Shown in pieces: positions 34,190 to 42,798 of a stretch of 64,000 nucleotides of DNA. Origin of the DNA: Gammaproteobacteria bacterium (lineage in GTDB: Bacteria > Pseudomonadota > Gammaproteobacteria > Pseudomonadales > Azotimanducaceae). The number at the start of each line of letters is the position of its first letter. Within the stretch, counting starts at the first letter, position 1. Location of the stretch: positions 1 through 64,000 of the forward strand of contig SMWF01000036.1 in the NCBI GenBank assembly GCA_004357385.1, read 5' to 3'. Under the pieces are notes generated by a model. That model did no database searches. It was not told the origin of the DNA and saw only the letters and a list, made by a program, of their open reading frames with translations. A program made the position numbers and the translations under genes.

Positions 34190-35137
34190 TCAGATGGCTG
34201 AATCCAACAGCGGCCGGACGTCCTTCGCAAACCATTCCAGTTGCGCCATTCTGTCTTCGTTGGGGCCGACCATGTCGAGCACGATGTGGCGGATGCCGGC
34301 GTTGACGAACTCCTGGATTTTCTCGGCGACGTCCGCAGGCGTGCCCAGGGCGGCGTATTTTTTTGCCGCCTGGCGGAAATCCATGGCGTAGCGCTGGCTC
34401 AGGTGTTCGGTTGCGGCATCGAGTGCGGCTTCGTATTCGTTGTCGATGCGGGCGAACAGGAGATGACCGGTACCGAACTGCTCGATGTCGCGCTTGGCCG
34501 ATGCTGCGGAAGCCGCAATCTTCTCGAGCCCCGCCGAGTACATCTCGGGGGTGACCACATAGGACACCCAACCATCAGCCAGCCGGCCGCAACGGGCGAG
34601 CGCGCCCTCAGAACGGCCGCCGGTCCAGATCGGTGGGCCACCCGCCTGGTGCGGTGCAGGCAGCATGCGGACATCCTCAAAAGGGTAGAAGCGACCTTCG
34701 TTCGACACCTTCTCTCCGGTCCAGAGCTTTTTCAGCACTTCGATCCCTTCGGTCATGCGCGCGCCGCGTTCGTTCACGGGCACACCGCAGGCGGCGTACT
34801 CGTTGGCGAACTCGCCGCCGACGCCCACCCCGAAAATCAGCCGTCCTTCGGCCAGAGCGTCGATGGTGGCGATCTGCTTGGCGACCGGCGTCGGATGACG
34901 CAGCGGCAGAAGAAACACGCAGGTTCCCAGGGTCAGCGTTTCAGCATAGGCCGCGGCGCAGGCCAACTGCGCAAGCGAATCGGTGATCGGTACCGGGAAT
35001 GCAATGTGATCGCCCACCCACAGCGAATCGAAGTGGTTGGCTTCACCGAACTCGACCAGACTGCGCGCCTGCGTTTTCGTCGCGAATCCGTAGATGAAGC
35101 CAAACTCGAGCTGCTGCGACAGAGGTAGCGCCGCCAT
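34190..35137 (-). CDS. LLM class flavin-dependent oxidoreductase
   Basis: Bacterial luciferase-like TIM barrel of about 315 residues. Cues are SLWVGDHIAFPVPI, LTLGTCVFLLPLRHP and GRLIFGVGVGGEFANEYAACG, followed by GGPPIWTGGRSEGALARCGRLADGW. Members use F420 or FMN and include alkanesulfonate monooxygenases. The ATG at 35137 with AAGGA upstream is chosen over a frame reaching 35278. It probably shares a transcript with the TauD gene 57 bases downstream. It is one of three LLM genes in the window, with those at 45036 and 46355. Confidence 0.88.
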   Translation of the reverse strand: MAALPLSQQLEFGFIYGFATKTQARSLVEFGEANHFDSLWVGDHIAFPVPITDSLAQLACAAAYAETLTLGTCVFLLPLRHPTPVAKQIATIDALAEGRLIFGVGVGGEFANEYAACGVPVNERGARMTEGIEVLKKLWTGEKVSNEGRFYPFEDVRMLPAPHQAGGPPIWTGGRSEGALARCGRLADGWVSYVVTPEMYSAGLEKIAASAASAKRDIEQFGTGHLLFARIDNEYEAALDAATEHLSQRYAMDFRQAAKKYAALGTPADVAEKIQEFVNAGIRHIVLDMVGPNEDRMAQLEWFAKDVRPLLDSAI

Positions 35138-35274
35138 CGTCCTTCCCCGTTTCTCGAACCGACTGCGCAGTGTGGGAGGTCGATCCCTCGTGCGCAACAG
35201 GTGGCTTAGCGCAACCGCCGTCGAACGAAGCCAACTCCCCCTGAGCGTGTGAAAAGAACAGCACTCATTGGAAT

Positions 35275-35742
35275 TCAATCCCCACCGTAGTAAAGGGGAT
35301 ACGCGGTTATGGTCTTGGTGCTGGCCATGACGAAGTTGCTGCTCACCCGATGCACCGCTCTCAGGCTCAGGAGCTGTTCACGCAGCAGTTGAGCGTAGTG
35401 CGCCATGTCCCGCGCGACAATCTTCAGCGCGTAGTCGTAGTCGCCGCTCAGCATGTGACACTCCAACACCTCCGGGATGGTGGCGATGGTCGAGTCGAAC
35501 TCGGCGACCGTGTCGGGATGGTGATTCTCGAGAATCACGTTCGCCAGGGCAGTCACCTGAATGCCGAGGGCTTCGGGATTCAGCAGCGCGGCGTAACCTC
35601 GGATCACGCCTGCGGCTTCCAGGTCCCGGACCCGGCGCCAGCACGGCGTGGGCGACAGCCCAATCCGCTCGGCCAGTTCCCGGTTGGACAACCGACCGTT
35701 CACCTGTAACTCGACAAGAATTGCGATGTCGTATTGATCCAT
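35275..35742 (-). CDS. Lrp/AsnC family transcriptional regulator
   Basis: A 155-residue regulator with an N-terminal winged helix-turn-helix (LSNRELAERIGLSPTPCWRRVRDLEAAGVIRGY) and a C-terminal RAM ligand-binding domain (VLECHMLSGDYDYALKIVARD). Members sense amino acids. It is divergent from the aromatic amino acid hydroxylase gene with about 100 bases between starts, containing a CTCAT/ATGAG palindrome. It most likely controls that gene in response to Phe or Tyr (inference from position). Confidence 0.9.
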   Translation of the reverse strand: MDQYDIAILVELQVNGRLSNRELAERIGLSPTPCWRRVRDLEAAGVIRGYAALLNPEALGIQVTALANVILENHHPDTVAEFDSTIATIPEVLECHMLSGDYDYALKIVARDMAHYAQLLREQLLSLRAVHRVSSNFVMASTKTITAYPLYYGGD

Positions 35743-35753
35743 GGAATTATATT

Positions 35754-35767
35754 CTCATAGATATGAG
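35754..35767. promoter_or_regulatory. Candidate Lrp-type operator between regulator and aromatic amino acid hydroxylase
   Basis: CTCAT and ATGAG flank AGAT as a perfect five-base inverted repeat, embedded in A/T-rich sequence on both sides (about 35744-35775). It stands 12 bases from the start of the Lrp-type gene and about 80 bases from the hydroxylase start. A/T-rich dyads of about 15 bases are usual Lrp/AsnC sites. Confidence 0.5.
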
Positions 35768-35843
35768 ATATTTGGAATGAAATTTCCTTATGTGGGTAAT
35801 ATTGAGGTAAAAAAGCAGGATCTTCTCGTGGGTCGAGGTTATC

Positions 35844-37610
35844 GTGTCGGCCATGAAGCCCAACAACTATCGACGGGTCATCGCCGCGCTCCCGGCCCAT
35901 CTGCGGAGCTTCTGCGTCGAGCAACGCTACTCCGATTACACCGCCGAGCATCAGCTCACCTGGCGCTTCGTCATCGATCGGCTCGAAGCGTTCCTCTCGG
36001 AACATGGACACCCTGCCGTTGCGGCGGGTTTCCGATGCTTCGCGATCGACCCGGACCACATCCCGCACATTGACGAGATCAATGCGGGGCTCGCCGACGT
36101 CGGCTGGTGCGCTGTGCTGGTGGATGGATTTCTGCCGCCCGTCATTTTCATGGAGTTTCAGGCACACCGCGTGCTGCCCATTTCAGCGGAAATGCGCAGC
36201 CTGGATCATGTGGTCTACACGCCCGCTCCGGACATCGTGCACGAGGCTGCCGGGCATGCGCCGATGCTTGCCGATGCGCAATACCGTGCGTATCTCAGGC
36301 GCGTCGGGGAGTGTGGCGCCCGTACCCTCTGGAACGATGCGGATGATGGGGTCTATCAAGCGGTACGCGCGTTGTCGATCGCTAAGGAACACCCCAATGC
36401 GGATGCCGTCGAGGTGGATGCCGCGATGCAGGAACTGAACCAGGCGGTCGCTGAGCAACGCGCCCGGCCTGCTTCGGAAGCCACGCTGCTCGCGCGCCTG
36501 CATTGGTGGACCGTCGAGTACGGTCTGATCGGATCGCTGGATGCACCGCGGATTTTCGGCGCCGGCTTGGTTTCCTCGCTGCTCGAAAGCCGCCATTGCC
36601 TGGCCAGGGACACGCTACGGCTCCCGCTGTCCAGCGCGTGCATCGAAGAGGCCTATGACATTACGGACGTCCAACCGCATTACTATGTTGCGCGCGACTG
36701 GCAGCAACTGAATGACGTTCTCGACGAACTGGCGGCTCGGTGCGCGTTCCGTATTGGCGGGCTCGAAGGGGTGCGCAAGGCAATCGAGCACGGCACCTGC
36801 GCGACGGCCGAGTACGCCAATGGGTTGCAGGTCACGGGTTGCTTCGACCGTGCGCTGACCGATGGCCGGGGCGAACTCGCCTACATAACCACTCTCGGTG
36901 CGAGTGAGCTGGCTGTAGCTGGCACAGCGCTCGACGGACATGACAGCGCCGAACATCCCGACGGCTTCGGGGCACCGGTGGGCGCGCTGGCGGGAACCAC
37001 GACCCGACTGGATCGCGCCACCCCGGAGGAACTCGCGTCGCTCGGAATCCGCTGTGGACACACTGTGGAGCTGCGCTTCGAATCGAGCGTCGTGGTCGCG
37101 GGTCGTGTCGTTGACCTGGATCGGGTGGAATCCCGGAACGTACTGTTGCACCTCGACGATTGCCGGGTCACGGCGCCCGACGGAACGGTCTTATTCCAGC
37201 CGGATTGGGGACGCTATCACATGGCCATGGGTGGACCCATCGTCAGTGTGTTCGGCGGTCCCGGTGACCGCGGTCGATTGTGGCGCCAGACATCGATGCG
37301 CGACCGGCCGGTGCACTACAGTCGCTCGCAATTGCATGCCGAAGACCTCTATCAGCGGCTGCGCGAAGGGAGCGATCCGAACATCGTGTACGCCGAACTG
37401 CGTCCCTTGGTGGGCGACAAGTGGCTCATGCTGATGGAAATCTATGCGGCGGCGCTCAGACGTGAAGCTGCTGATGCGCCTGAGGGCGGCGAACTTGCGG
37501 CAACCGTGCGTGCGGAGCTGCTCGAATTGCGGGGGATGTCAGCCGAGCAGCGATTCCTGATTGATGAAGGCTTTATCCGGGTCGAGACTCAGCTCGCGGC
37601 CACCGCCTGA
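35844..37610 (+). CDS. Aromatic amino acid hydroxylase, long form (phenylalanine 4-monooxygenase-like)
   Basis: Pterin-dependent, non-haem iron hydroxylase, expected to turn phenylalanine into tyrosine. The iron site is IVHEAAGHAPM, with His133, Glu134 and His138 in the HExxGH form (GTG start numbering; an ATG at 35853 is the alternative). At 588 residues it is about twice the usual bacterial enzyme (about 260-300). The catalytic domain occupies roughly the first 290 residues, and the C-terminal half (from about 300) has no domain I recognise. A divergent Lrp regulator and the downstream homogentisate pathway genes place it at the top of Phe/Tyr degradation. Confidence 0.85.
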   Translation: MSAMKPNNYRRVIAALPAHLRSFCVEQRYSDYTAEHQLTWRFVIDRLEAFLSEHGHPAVAAGFRCFAIDPDHIPHIDEINAGLADVGWCAVLVDGFLPPVIFMEFQAHRVLPISAEMRSLDHVVYTPAPDIVHEAAGHAPMLADAQYRAYLRRVGECGARTLWNDADDGVYQAVRALSIAKEHPNADAVEVDAAMQELNQAVAEQRARPASEATLLARLHWWTVEYGLIGSLDAPRIFGAGLVSSLLESRHCLARDTLRLPLSSACIEEAYDITDVQPHYYVARDWQQLNDVLDELAARCAFRIGGLEGVRKAIEHGTCATAEYANGLQVTGCFDRALTDGRGELAYITTLGASELAVAGTALDGHDSAEHPDGFGAPVGALAGTTTRLDRATPEELASLGIRCGHTVELRFESSVVVAGRVVDLDRVESRNVLLHLDDCRVTAPDGTVLFQPDWGRYHMAMGGPIVSVFGGPGDRGRLWRQTSMRDRPVHYSRSQLHAEDLYQRLREGSDPNIVYAELRPLVGDKWLMLMEIYAAALRREAADAPEGGELAATVRAELLELRGMSAEQRFLIDEGFIRVETQLAATA

Positions 37611-37614
37611 AGCT

Positions 37615-38748
37615 TCATTCGCCGGTTGCGCACCAGCTGTCGGCGTACTGTTCCAGCTCACGGACCCCGTCCGGCGCGCCGAGGATCAGGGGCTGGCGCG
37701 CATCCAGCATCACCGCGTACTCGTCGGTGGCTGGTTTGCTCTGGGTCAGCATGTTCGCGAGCGCCTTGGGGTGAGGCCCATGGGTGAATCCGGCGGGATG
37801 GAACGTCAGCATGCCGACGTCGATGTTGTCGCGGCTGAAGAAGTCGCCTGCGTGATAGAAGAGCACCTCATCGTAATCGTCGTTGCTGTGAAAAAACGGC
37901 ACCTTCAGTGCGTCCGGATCCGTCTCGAAAGGCCGTGGTACGAAGGTGCAGATGACGAAACCATCGGCGACGAATGTGGTGTGTGCCGACGGCGGAAGGT
38001 GGTAGCGGTGGCTCATCAGCGGCCGGATGTGTTCGATGTTGATGCGCACCGGTGCCAGGTCACCGCTCCAGCCCACGGCATCCAGGGGATTGAACGGGTA
38101 GCGGACGGTCGAAAGCTCGTTCCGGCATTTCACGACGATCCGCCATGGGTCCTCGGACTGTTGCTCCATGAACGCCTGATCCAGCACTGGGGTGTCCAGC
38201 ATGGCCGGGTCGAATATCGCGTGTTGACCGACGATGCCCTTGTCCGGCAGCGCGTACCTGGATCCACTGGCTTCCACCATCAGAATGGCCATCGCCGTGT
38301 CCGGCTCCATTCGCCACATGGTGCCACGTGGTAACACCACATAGTCGCCGCGACGAAGCCGCAGGTGTCCATAATCGCAGAACAGCGCGCCTTCGCCCGC
38401 ATGCACGAACAGCAATTCATCGCCGTCGGCGTTGCGCACCAGATGATCCATTGCCTGATCCGTGTTCCAGAAGCGCAGCTTGACCTGGTCGTTGTGCAGC
38501 AGGGGGATGAGCTGCGCTGGGGAGTCGTTTCGGGTGCTCCCCGTGAGGTCGAAGGCGCGCGGCCGCAGTGGACCTTCCCAGCTCGACCAGCCGGTCGGGG
38601 GATGGGTGTGGTACATCTGAGTTGCGGGACCGAAGAAACCTTCCCGGCCCAGTTCCCGTTCGAAGGTGCCGGGTGGCAAACCGACGTGGGCCTGGCGGGA
38701 CGCATCACCCTGCAGCCAACCGGCGCTGATCGGTTTGCTGTGCTTCAT
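37615..38748 (-). CDS. hmgA: Homogentisate 1,2-dioxygenase family protein
   Basis: Opens the ring of homogentisate to maleylacetoacetate. The 377-residue cupin has DELLFVHAGEGALFCDYGHLRL and, near the C-terminus, HPAGFTHGPHPKAL with the iron-site His residues of the family. It is shorter than the classical enzymes (about 430-450) and belongs to the short bacterial subgroup. Its start overlaps the stop of HPPD by four bases (ATGA), so the two consecutive steps of tyrosine catabolism are translationally coupled. The later genes (isomerase, hydrolase) are not in the window. Confidence 0.88.
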   Translation of the reverse strand: MKHSKPISAGWLQGDASRQAHVGLPPGTFERELGREGFFGPATQMYHTHPPTGWSSWEGPLRPRAFDLTGSTRNDSPAQLIPLLHNDQVKLRFWNTDQAMDHLVRNADGDELLFVHAGEGALFCDYGHLRLRRGDYVVLPRGTMWRMEPDTAMAILMVEASGSRYALPDKGIVGQHAIFDPAMLDTPVLDQAFMEQQSEDPWRIVVKCRNELSTVRYPFNPLDAVGWSGDLAPVRINIEHIRPLMSHRYHLPPSAHTTFVADGFVICTFVPRPFETDPDALKVPFFHSNDDYDEVLFYHAGDFFSRDNIDVGMLTFHPAGFTHGPHPKALANMLTQSKPATDEYAVMLDARQPLILGAPDGVRELEQYADSWCATGE

Positions 38749-39848
38749 GACGAGCCCCCTTTGTCGTCCGAAATGACCCCGCGACGGATCTGATCGAGTT
38801 CGATGGACTCGAACAGGGCCTGGAAGTTACCTTCGCCGAACCCGTCGTTGCCCTTGCGCTGGATGATCTCGAAAAAGATCGGGCCGATCGCATCCTGGGT
38901 GAAGATCTGCAGCAGCAGTCCCTGCCCATCCCGGGGCGCACCGTCTACCAGAATCCTGTGGGCCCTCAGGGCGTCGAGGTCTTCGCCGTGTTCGGGGACG
39001 CGGGCGTCCAGCGCTTCGTAGTAGGTCTCGGGCGTGTCCTGAAACGCGATCCCACTGCGCGAGAGGACATCTACCGTTGCGTAGATGTCGTCCGCGCCGA
39101 GGGCGATGTGCTGGATACCTTCGCCCCGGTAGCGGTGCAGGAACTCCTCGATTTGCGATTTGTCGTCCTGGGACTCGTTCAACGGAATGCGGATTTTTCC
39201 GCAGGGGCTGGTCATCGCACGGCTGAACAGGCCGGTGTGCTTGCCTTCGATGTCGAAGTAGCGAGTCTCGCGAAAACCGAAGATGTCTTCGTAGAACGCC
39301 CCCCACCGGTCCATGTTGCCGCGAAAGAGGTTGTGCGTGAGATGGTCGATGTAAGTCAGGCCCACATCGGTGCGTGGCTGGGCGCCATCGATTGGCTCGA
39401 AGTCGACGTCGTAGATGGAACTCGCCCCGTAGCGGTCGACCAGGTAGATGAGCAGTCCGCCAATCCCTTCAATTGCGGGGATGTTGAGCTCCATGGGTCC
39501 GATGCGGTTCTCTACGGCCGTGGCACCGCGGGCCACCGCCTCCGTCAGCGCTTGGCCCGCATCTGCGACGCGGAACGCCATGGCATTGGCTGATTGTCCG
39601 TGCTGCTCCGCGAAATCGGAAGCCGGGCCGGCTGCTTCGGCGTTGAGGATGAAGTTGATGTCGCCCTGGCGGTAGTGGGTGACGTCCTTGTTGCGGTGCC
39701 GGCCCATCGCGACAAAGCCGAGCTGTTCGAACTGTTCGGCCAGGCGGGTGGGGTTCGGGCCGGTGAACTCGACGAACTCGAAGCCGTCGGTTCCCAGCGG
39801 ATTGTCGATCGCCGGGTGGGTGGCTGGTTGCTTGCTCGACATGGTCAT
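38745..39848 (-). CDS. hppD: 4-hydroxyphenylpyruvate dioxygenase
   Basis: Converts 4-hydroxyphenylpyruvate to homogentisate. Two vicinal-oxygen-chelate halves are present in 367 residues. The iron ligands fit YIDHLTHNLF and GIQHIALGADDI (His) and PIFFEIIQRKG (Glu) near the C-terminus, followed by GFGEGNFQALFESIE, as in all HPPDs. Starts at 39848 or 39842 (MSSKQ) are both possible. It is divergent from the MarR gene, with an 18-base palindrome between them. Confidence 0.95.
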   Translation of the reverse strand: MTMSSKQPATHPAIDNPLGTDGFEFVEFTGPNPTRLAEQFEQLGFVAMGRHRNKDVTHYRQGDINFILNAEAAGPASDFAEQHGQSANAMAFRVADAGQALTEAVARGATAVENRIGPMELNIPAIEGIGGLLIYLVDRYGASSIYDVDFEPIDGAQPRTDVGLTYIDHLTHNLFRGNMDRWGAFYEDIFGFRETRYFDIEGKHTGLFSRAMTSPCGKIRIPLNESQDDKSQIEEFLHRYRGEGIQHIALGADDIYATVDVLSRSGIAFQDTPETYYEALDARVPEHGEDLDALRAHRILVDGAPRDGQGLLLQIFTQDAIGPIFFEIIQRKGNDGFGEGNFQALFESIELDQIRRGVISDDKGGSS

Positions 39849-39886
39849 GTGCTTGCCGAAGCCTTCTTCAAGGGGGATGGAAATTA

Positions 39887-39904
39887 TAGTTTCTCATGAA
39901 ACTA
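39887..39904. promoter_or_regulatory. MarR-type operator candidate between hppD and the MarR gene
   Basis: TAGTTTC and GAAACTA form a perfect seven-base inverted repeat around TCAT. The 18-base dyad lies about 40 bases from each start codon in the divergent hppD/marR region. Its size and position are typical for a MarR dimer that represses both genes. Confidence 0.65.
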
Positions 39905-39941
39905 ATTGCAAACAAAACAAAAATCGTGGATAGTGCTCACG

Positions 39942-40382
39942 ATGAAGTTGCACGAGTTCACACCTTATCGATTGTCGGTGCTGACCAACCGGATCAGCAG
40001 CCTGATTGCCCGGGCCTACACGGATCGCTTTGGCATCAGCATCCCGCAGTGGCGGGTCATCGCAGTGCTCGGCGAGGAAAGCGGCATTACCGCAACAGAG
40101 GTCGCCCAGCGGACCGCCATGGACAAGGTTGCGGTCAGTCGTGCAGTACAGGGACTGGTCAAGGCCGGGCGGGTGCGCCGGCTTGCGTCCCAACAGGATG
40201 GTCGTGTCGCCAAACTCAGGCTCACCGCCAAAGGACAACGGATTTACAATGAGATCACGCCGCTGGCGCTCGGTTACGAGGACGCCGTGCTTGAGCCGCT
40301 GACGCGTGTAGAGCGCGGCTATCTGGATGCCATCCTGCGCAAGTTGTCGCAGCGTCTCGATTCCCTCGAAGCAGCTCGCTGA
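39942..40382 (+). CDS. MarR family transcriptional regulator
   Basis: A 146-residue regulator with winged helix region ITATEVAQRTAMDKVAVSRAVQGLVKAG and wing RRLASQQDGRVAKLRLT. The ATG at 39942 fits the family start (MKLHEFTPYRLSVLTNRIS); an upstream start in the same frame at 39906 would lie next to the operator. It is divergent from hppD-hmgA and probably represses them through the dyad at 39887-39904. Ligand is probably a tyrosine-pathway intermediate (inference). Confidence 0.9.
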   Translation: MKLHEFTPYRLSVLTNRISSLIARAYTDRFGISIPQWRVIAVLGEESGITATEVAQRTAMDKVAVSRAVQGLVKAGRVRRLASQQDGRVAKLRLTAKGQRIYNEITPLALGYEDAVLEPLTRVERGYLDAILRKLSQRLDSLEAAR

Positions 40383-40407
40383 ATTTGTGCTGGCAAATTC
40401 GTTGTGA

Positions 40408-41178
40408 TTGTCTGACACTCGGGCGCGGGGGAGACTGGATCCATGGATCGCGGGTTCGCTCGCGTTGATGACCTGCGCCGCAATCATTGCGGCCGAGACG
40501 CCGCCTGTCGTACAGGTGTTCGCGTGCAACTACATCGAAGGAAAGGGCATCGCCGACCTGGATGAGGCGACCGACTTTTTCAACGCGCAGATCGAGAAAA
40601 TTGGCTCGGCGGACCTCAGCGCATCTCAGGCATTCCTCTGGGAGCCGCATGTTGCCAACACGGACCGCGACGTGTTGTGGTTCGCCAATTACGATAACCT
40701 GAATGCGCTGGGCCGTGCCCATGACGCCATCGGCAACAGCCCGGAAGGGCAGGCTGCGAACGCGAAGTTCGACGAAGTCGTCGACTGCGACTCTGCGATC
40801 CTGTTGAGTGAGACCCTCTACGATGGCGAGGGCGACCCGGTGTCCGACAATCAGGCGCTGCTCGAGTCGTACGTTTGTACGTTGAACGATGGCAAGACGC
40901 TCGACGACGCGCGTGCCGTGGCTAAGGACTGGGCTGAGCTGATCGCGACGCTTCCGACGACCGGGGGGTTCCTGGCCTTCATGCGCACCCCGCTGATCGC
41001 CAACGTCCCATTCGACCTGTCGTACCTGCTGGTGCACGACAGCATGACCCAGTACGCCCAGCGGCAGACCGAGTACATGAGTTCGGGTGGTAACGACCTC
41101 ACTGACCGGTTCAACGAGGTTCACAACTGCGAATCCGGGCTCTGGAACGGCCGTCAGGTCGTCCCGGCACCGGAGTAG
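40408..41178 (+). CDS. Secreted protein of unknown function with two repeated domains
   Basis: I do not recognise the family by name. A hydrophobic segment near the N-terminus (WIAGSLALMTCAAIIAA) suggests export. Two related units follow: one begins VFACNYIEGKGIADLDEATDFF and the other SYVCTLNDGKTLDDARAVAKDW about 120 residues later. Each carries a Cys, a Gly-Lys turn and a following helix, and each ends in a Cys-containing segment (EVVDCDSA, EVHNCESG). That indicates internal duplication. The TTG start at 40408 is uncertain, since the signal region could begin a little later. A strong hairpin terminator follows. Confidence 0.7.
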   Translation: MSDTRARGRLDPWIAGSLALMTCAAIIAAETPPVVQVFACNYIEGKGIADLDEATDFFNAQIEKIGSADLSASQAFLWEPHVANTDRDVLWFANYDNLNALGRAHDAIGNSPEGQAANAKFDEVVDCDSAILLSETLYDGEGDPVSDNQALLESYVCTLNDGKTLDDARAVAKDWAELIATLPTTGGFLAFMRTPLIANVPFDLSYLLVHDSMTQYAQRQTEYMSSGGNDLTDRFNEVHNCESGLWNGRQVVPAPE

Positions 41179-41188
41179 CCGTAATATC

Positions 41189-41215
41189 GAGGCGGGCCGA
41201 AACGCGGCCCGCCTC
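41189..41215 (+). terminator. Hairpin terminator after the duplicated-domain protein gene
   Basis: GAGGCGGGCCG and CGGCCCGCCTC form a perfect 11-base stem around AAACG, 11 bases after the stop codon. The downstream sequence TACTT is only weakly T-rich, so termination may be partial. Confidence 0.65.
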
Positions 41216-41267
41216 TACTTCATGGTAGGTTGATTGGACCGATAGCCTGCCGCACGTTGAATCGCAC

Positions 41268-42710
41268 ATGACCCGAGACCTCGTTCCGGTTCCCATGCGC
41301 ACCAAGCTCGCATTTGGAATAGGGGCGGCCGGTGAGGCGTCGACGAATTGGATCTTCAGCGCTCTCACGTTTTTCTTCTACAACCAGATCCTTGGACTGT
41401 CGGGCACGCTGACCGCGCTTGCCGTCACCATCGGGATCGTCTCGGATGCCATTACTGACCCCCTGATGGGTTCGATTTCCGATCGTTTTCGGTCGCGTTG
41501 GGGTCGCCGCCACCCGTTCATGTTTGCCGCGCCGCTGCCGTTGGTCTTGACCATATTCGGCATCTTTCATCCGCCAGACGACCTCACCACATGGCAACTG
41601 TTCAGCTGGTTCGCGGTGTTCACCGTACTGATGCGCATTTGCTCGACGCTGTTCGCGGTGCCTCATCTGGCCCTGGGCGCCGAGCTGAGCGACGACTACC
41701 ACGAGCGCTCGAAGATCATGAGCTACAACAATATATTCACGTACGTGGGCGTGATCATCATGCACTCGGTCGTGTGGTTCGTGATCTTCCCGTCCTTCGA
41801 CAACGGGCGCATGGAGCAGCAGGCATATTTGCCCGTAGTGCTGTTCTGCTGCACGTTGGTCATGCTTTGCATCTTTACCTCTGCGTACCAGACGCGGGAT
41901 CGGATCCCTCTGATGAGCCCCGTGCCGGACGATCTACCGGCGTTCAGCTTCCAGGCGTTGGTCTCGGACGTCTGGATGGCGTTGCAGAATCGACATTACC
42001 TGTATCTGCTGCTGGGGTTTTTCCTGCTGTCGATCACGATAGGCACCCACGAGACCCTGAGCCTCTATATGGCGACGTTCTACTGGGAGCTGACCGATTA
42101 TCAGATCGGCTGGCTGATCCTGAGCAACGTGTTCGGCTACGCCATCGGTTTCCTCACCGCGGCGCGATTGCACCGTTGGTTCGACAAACGCTGGACCATC
42201 GTGGCGACCGCGATCACTCTGAGCGTATTCTGGTCCGCCGCCGTGACGCTGCGGCTTTTCGATCTGGCGCCGGCAAACACCAGTTGGAGCCTGGTGGCGT
42301 TCATCATCTTCTTCGGCGTGTTCTCATCGGCGTCGGGCTCGATTCTCAACATCAGTGTGATGTCGGCACTGGCGGACATCGTCGACGTGCACGAATTGAA
42401 GACTGGCCGGCGTCAGGAGGGAATCTTTTACTCGGCGCGCAGTTTCTTCGCCAAGTGCACGAATGGCATCGGCCACATCGTGGCGGGGGTGGCCCTGGAC
42501 CTGATCGAGTTTCCGACCAAGGCGGTCCCCGGCGAGGTCAATCCCGAAACGATCTATATGCTCGGCATCATCGATGGCCCATTCGCCATGGTGTGGGGGC
42601 TGCTGGCCGCGTGTTGCTATGCGGGCTATAGGATCAATCGACGCTACCACGAGGAGATCCAGCGCAAACTCAGGGAGCGCGCGACATCGGCGCTACCCGC
42701 CACAGGCTGA
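41268..42710 (+). CDS. MFS transporter, GPH (glycoside-pentoside-hexuronide:cation symporter) family
   Basis: Membrane carrier of 480 residues with about 12 segments. The N-terminal TKLAFGIGAAGEASTNWIFS and the loop DPLMGSISDRFRSRWGRRHPFMF are diagnostic of the MelB/GPH family, which imports sugars or glycosides with a cation. The neighbours are not sugar enzymes, and many marine bacteria have GPH-like carriers of unknown substrate. The gene follows the terminator at 41189 and has its own transcript start region. Confidence 0.85.
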   Translation: MTRDLVPVPMRTKLAFGIGAAGEASTNWIFSALTFFFYNQILGLSGTLTALAVTIGIVSDAITDPLMGSISDRFRSRWGRRHPFMFAAPLPLVLTIFGIFHPPDDLTTWQLFSWFAVFTVLMRICSTLFAVPHLALGAELSDDYHERSKIMSYNNIFTYVGVIIMHSVVWFVIFPSFDNGRMEQQAYLPVVLFCCTLVMLCIFTSAYQTRDRIPLMSPVPDDLPAFSFQALVSDVWMALQNRHYLYLLLGFFLLSITIGTHETLSLYMATFYWELTDYQIGWLILSNVFGYAIGFLTAARLHRWFDKRWTIVATAITLSVFWSAAVTLRLFDLAPANTSWSLVAFIIFFGVFSSASGSILNISVMSALADIVDVHELKTGRRQEGIFYSARSFFAKCTNGIGHIVAGVALDLIEFPTKAVPGEVNPETIYMLGIIDGPFAMVWGLLAACCYAGYRINRRYHEEIQRKLRERATSALPATG

Positions 42711-42798
42711 AATAATGACTCTGGGATCAGTGCGTATTGCAGGAGTGCGTGTCAGGCAATAGTATCCGCGCCTTTGTTGGATACTCCGGTTCCCGTGG

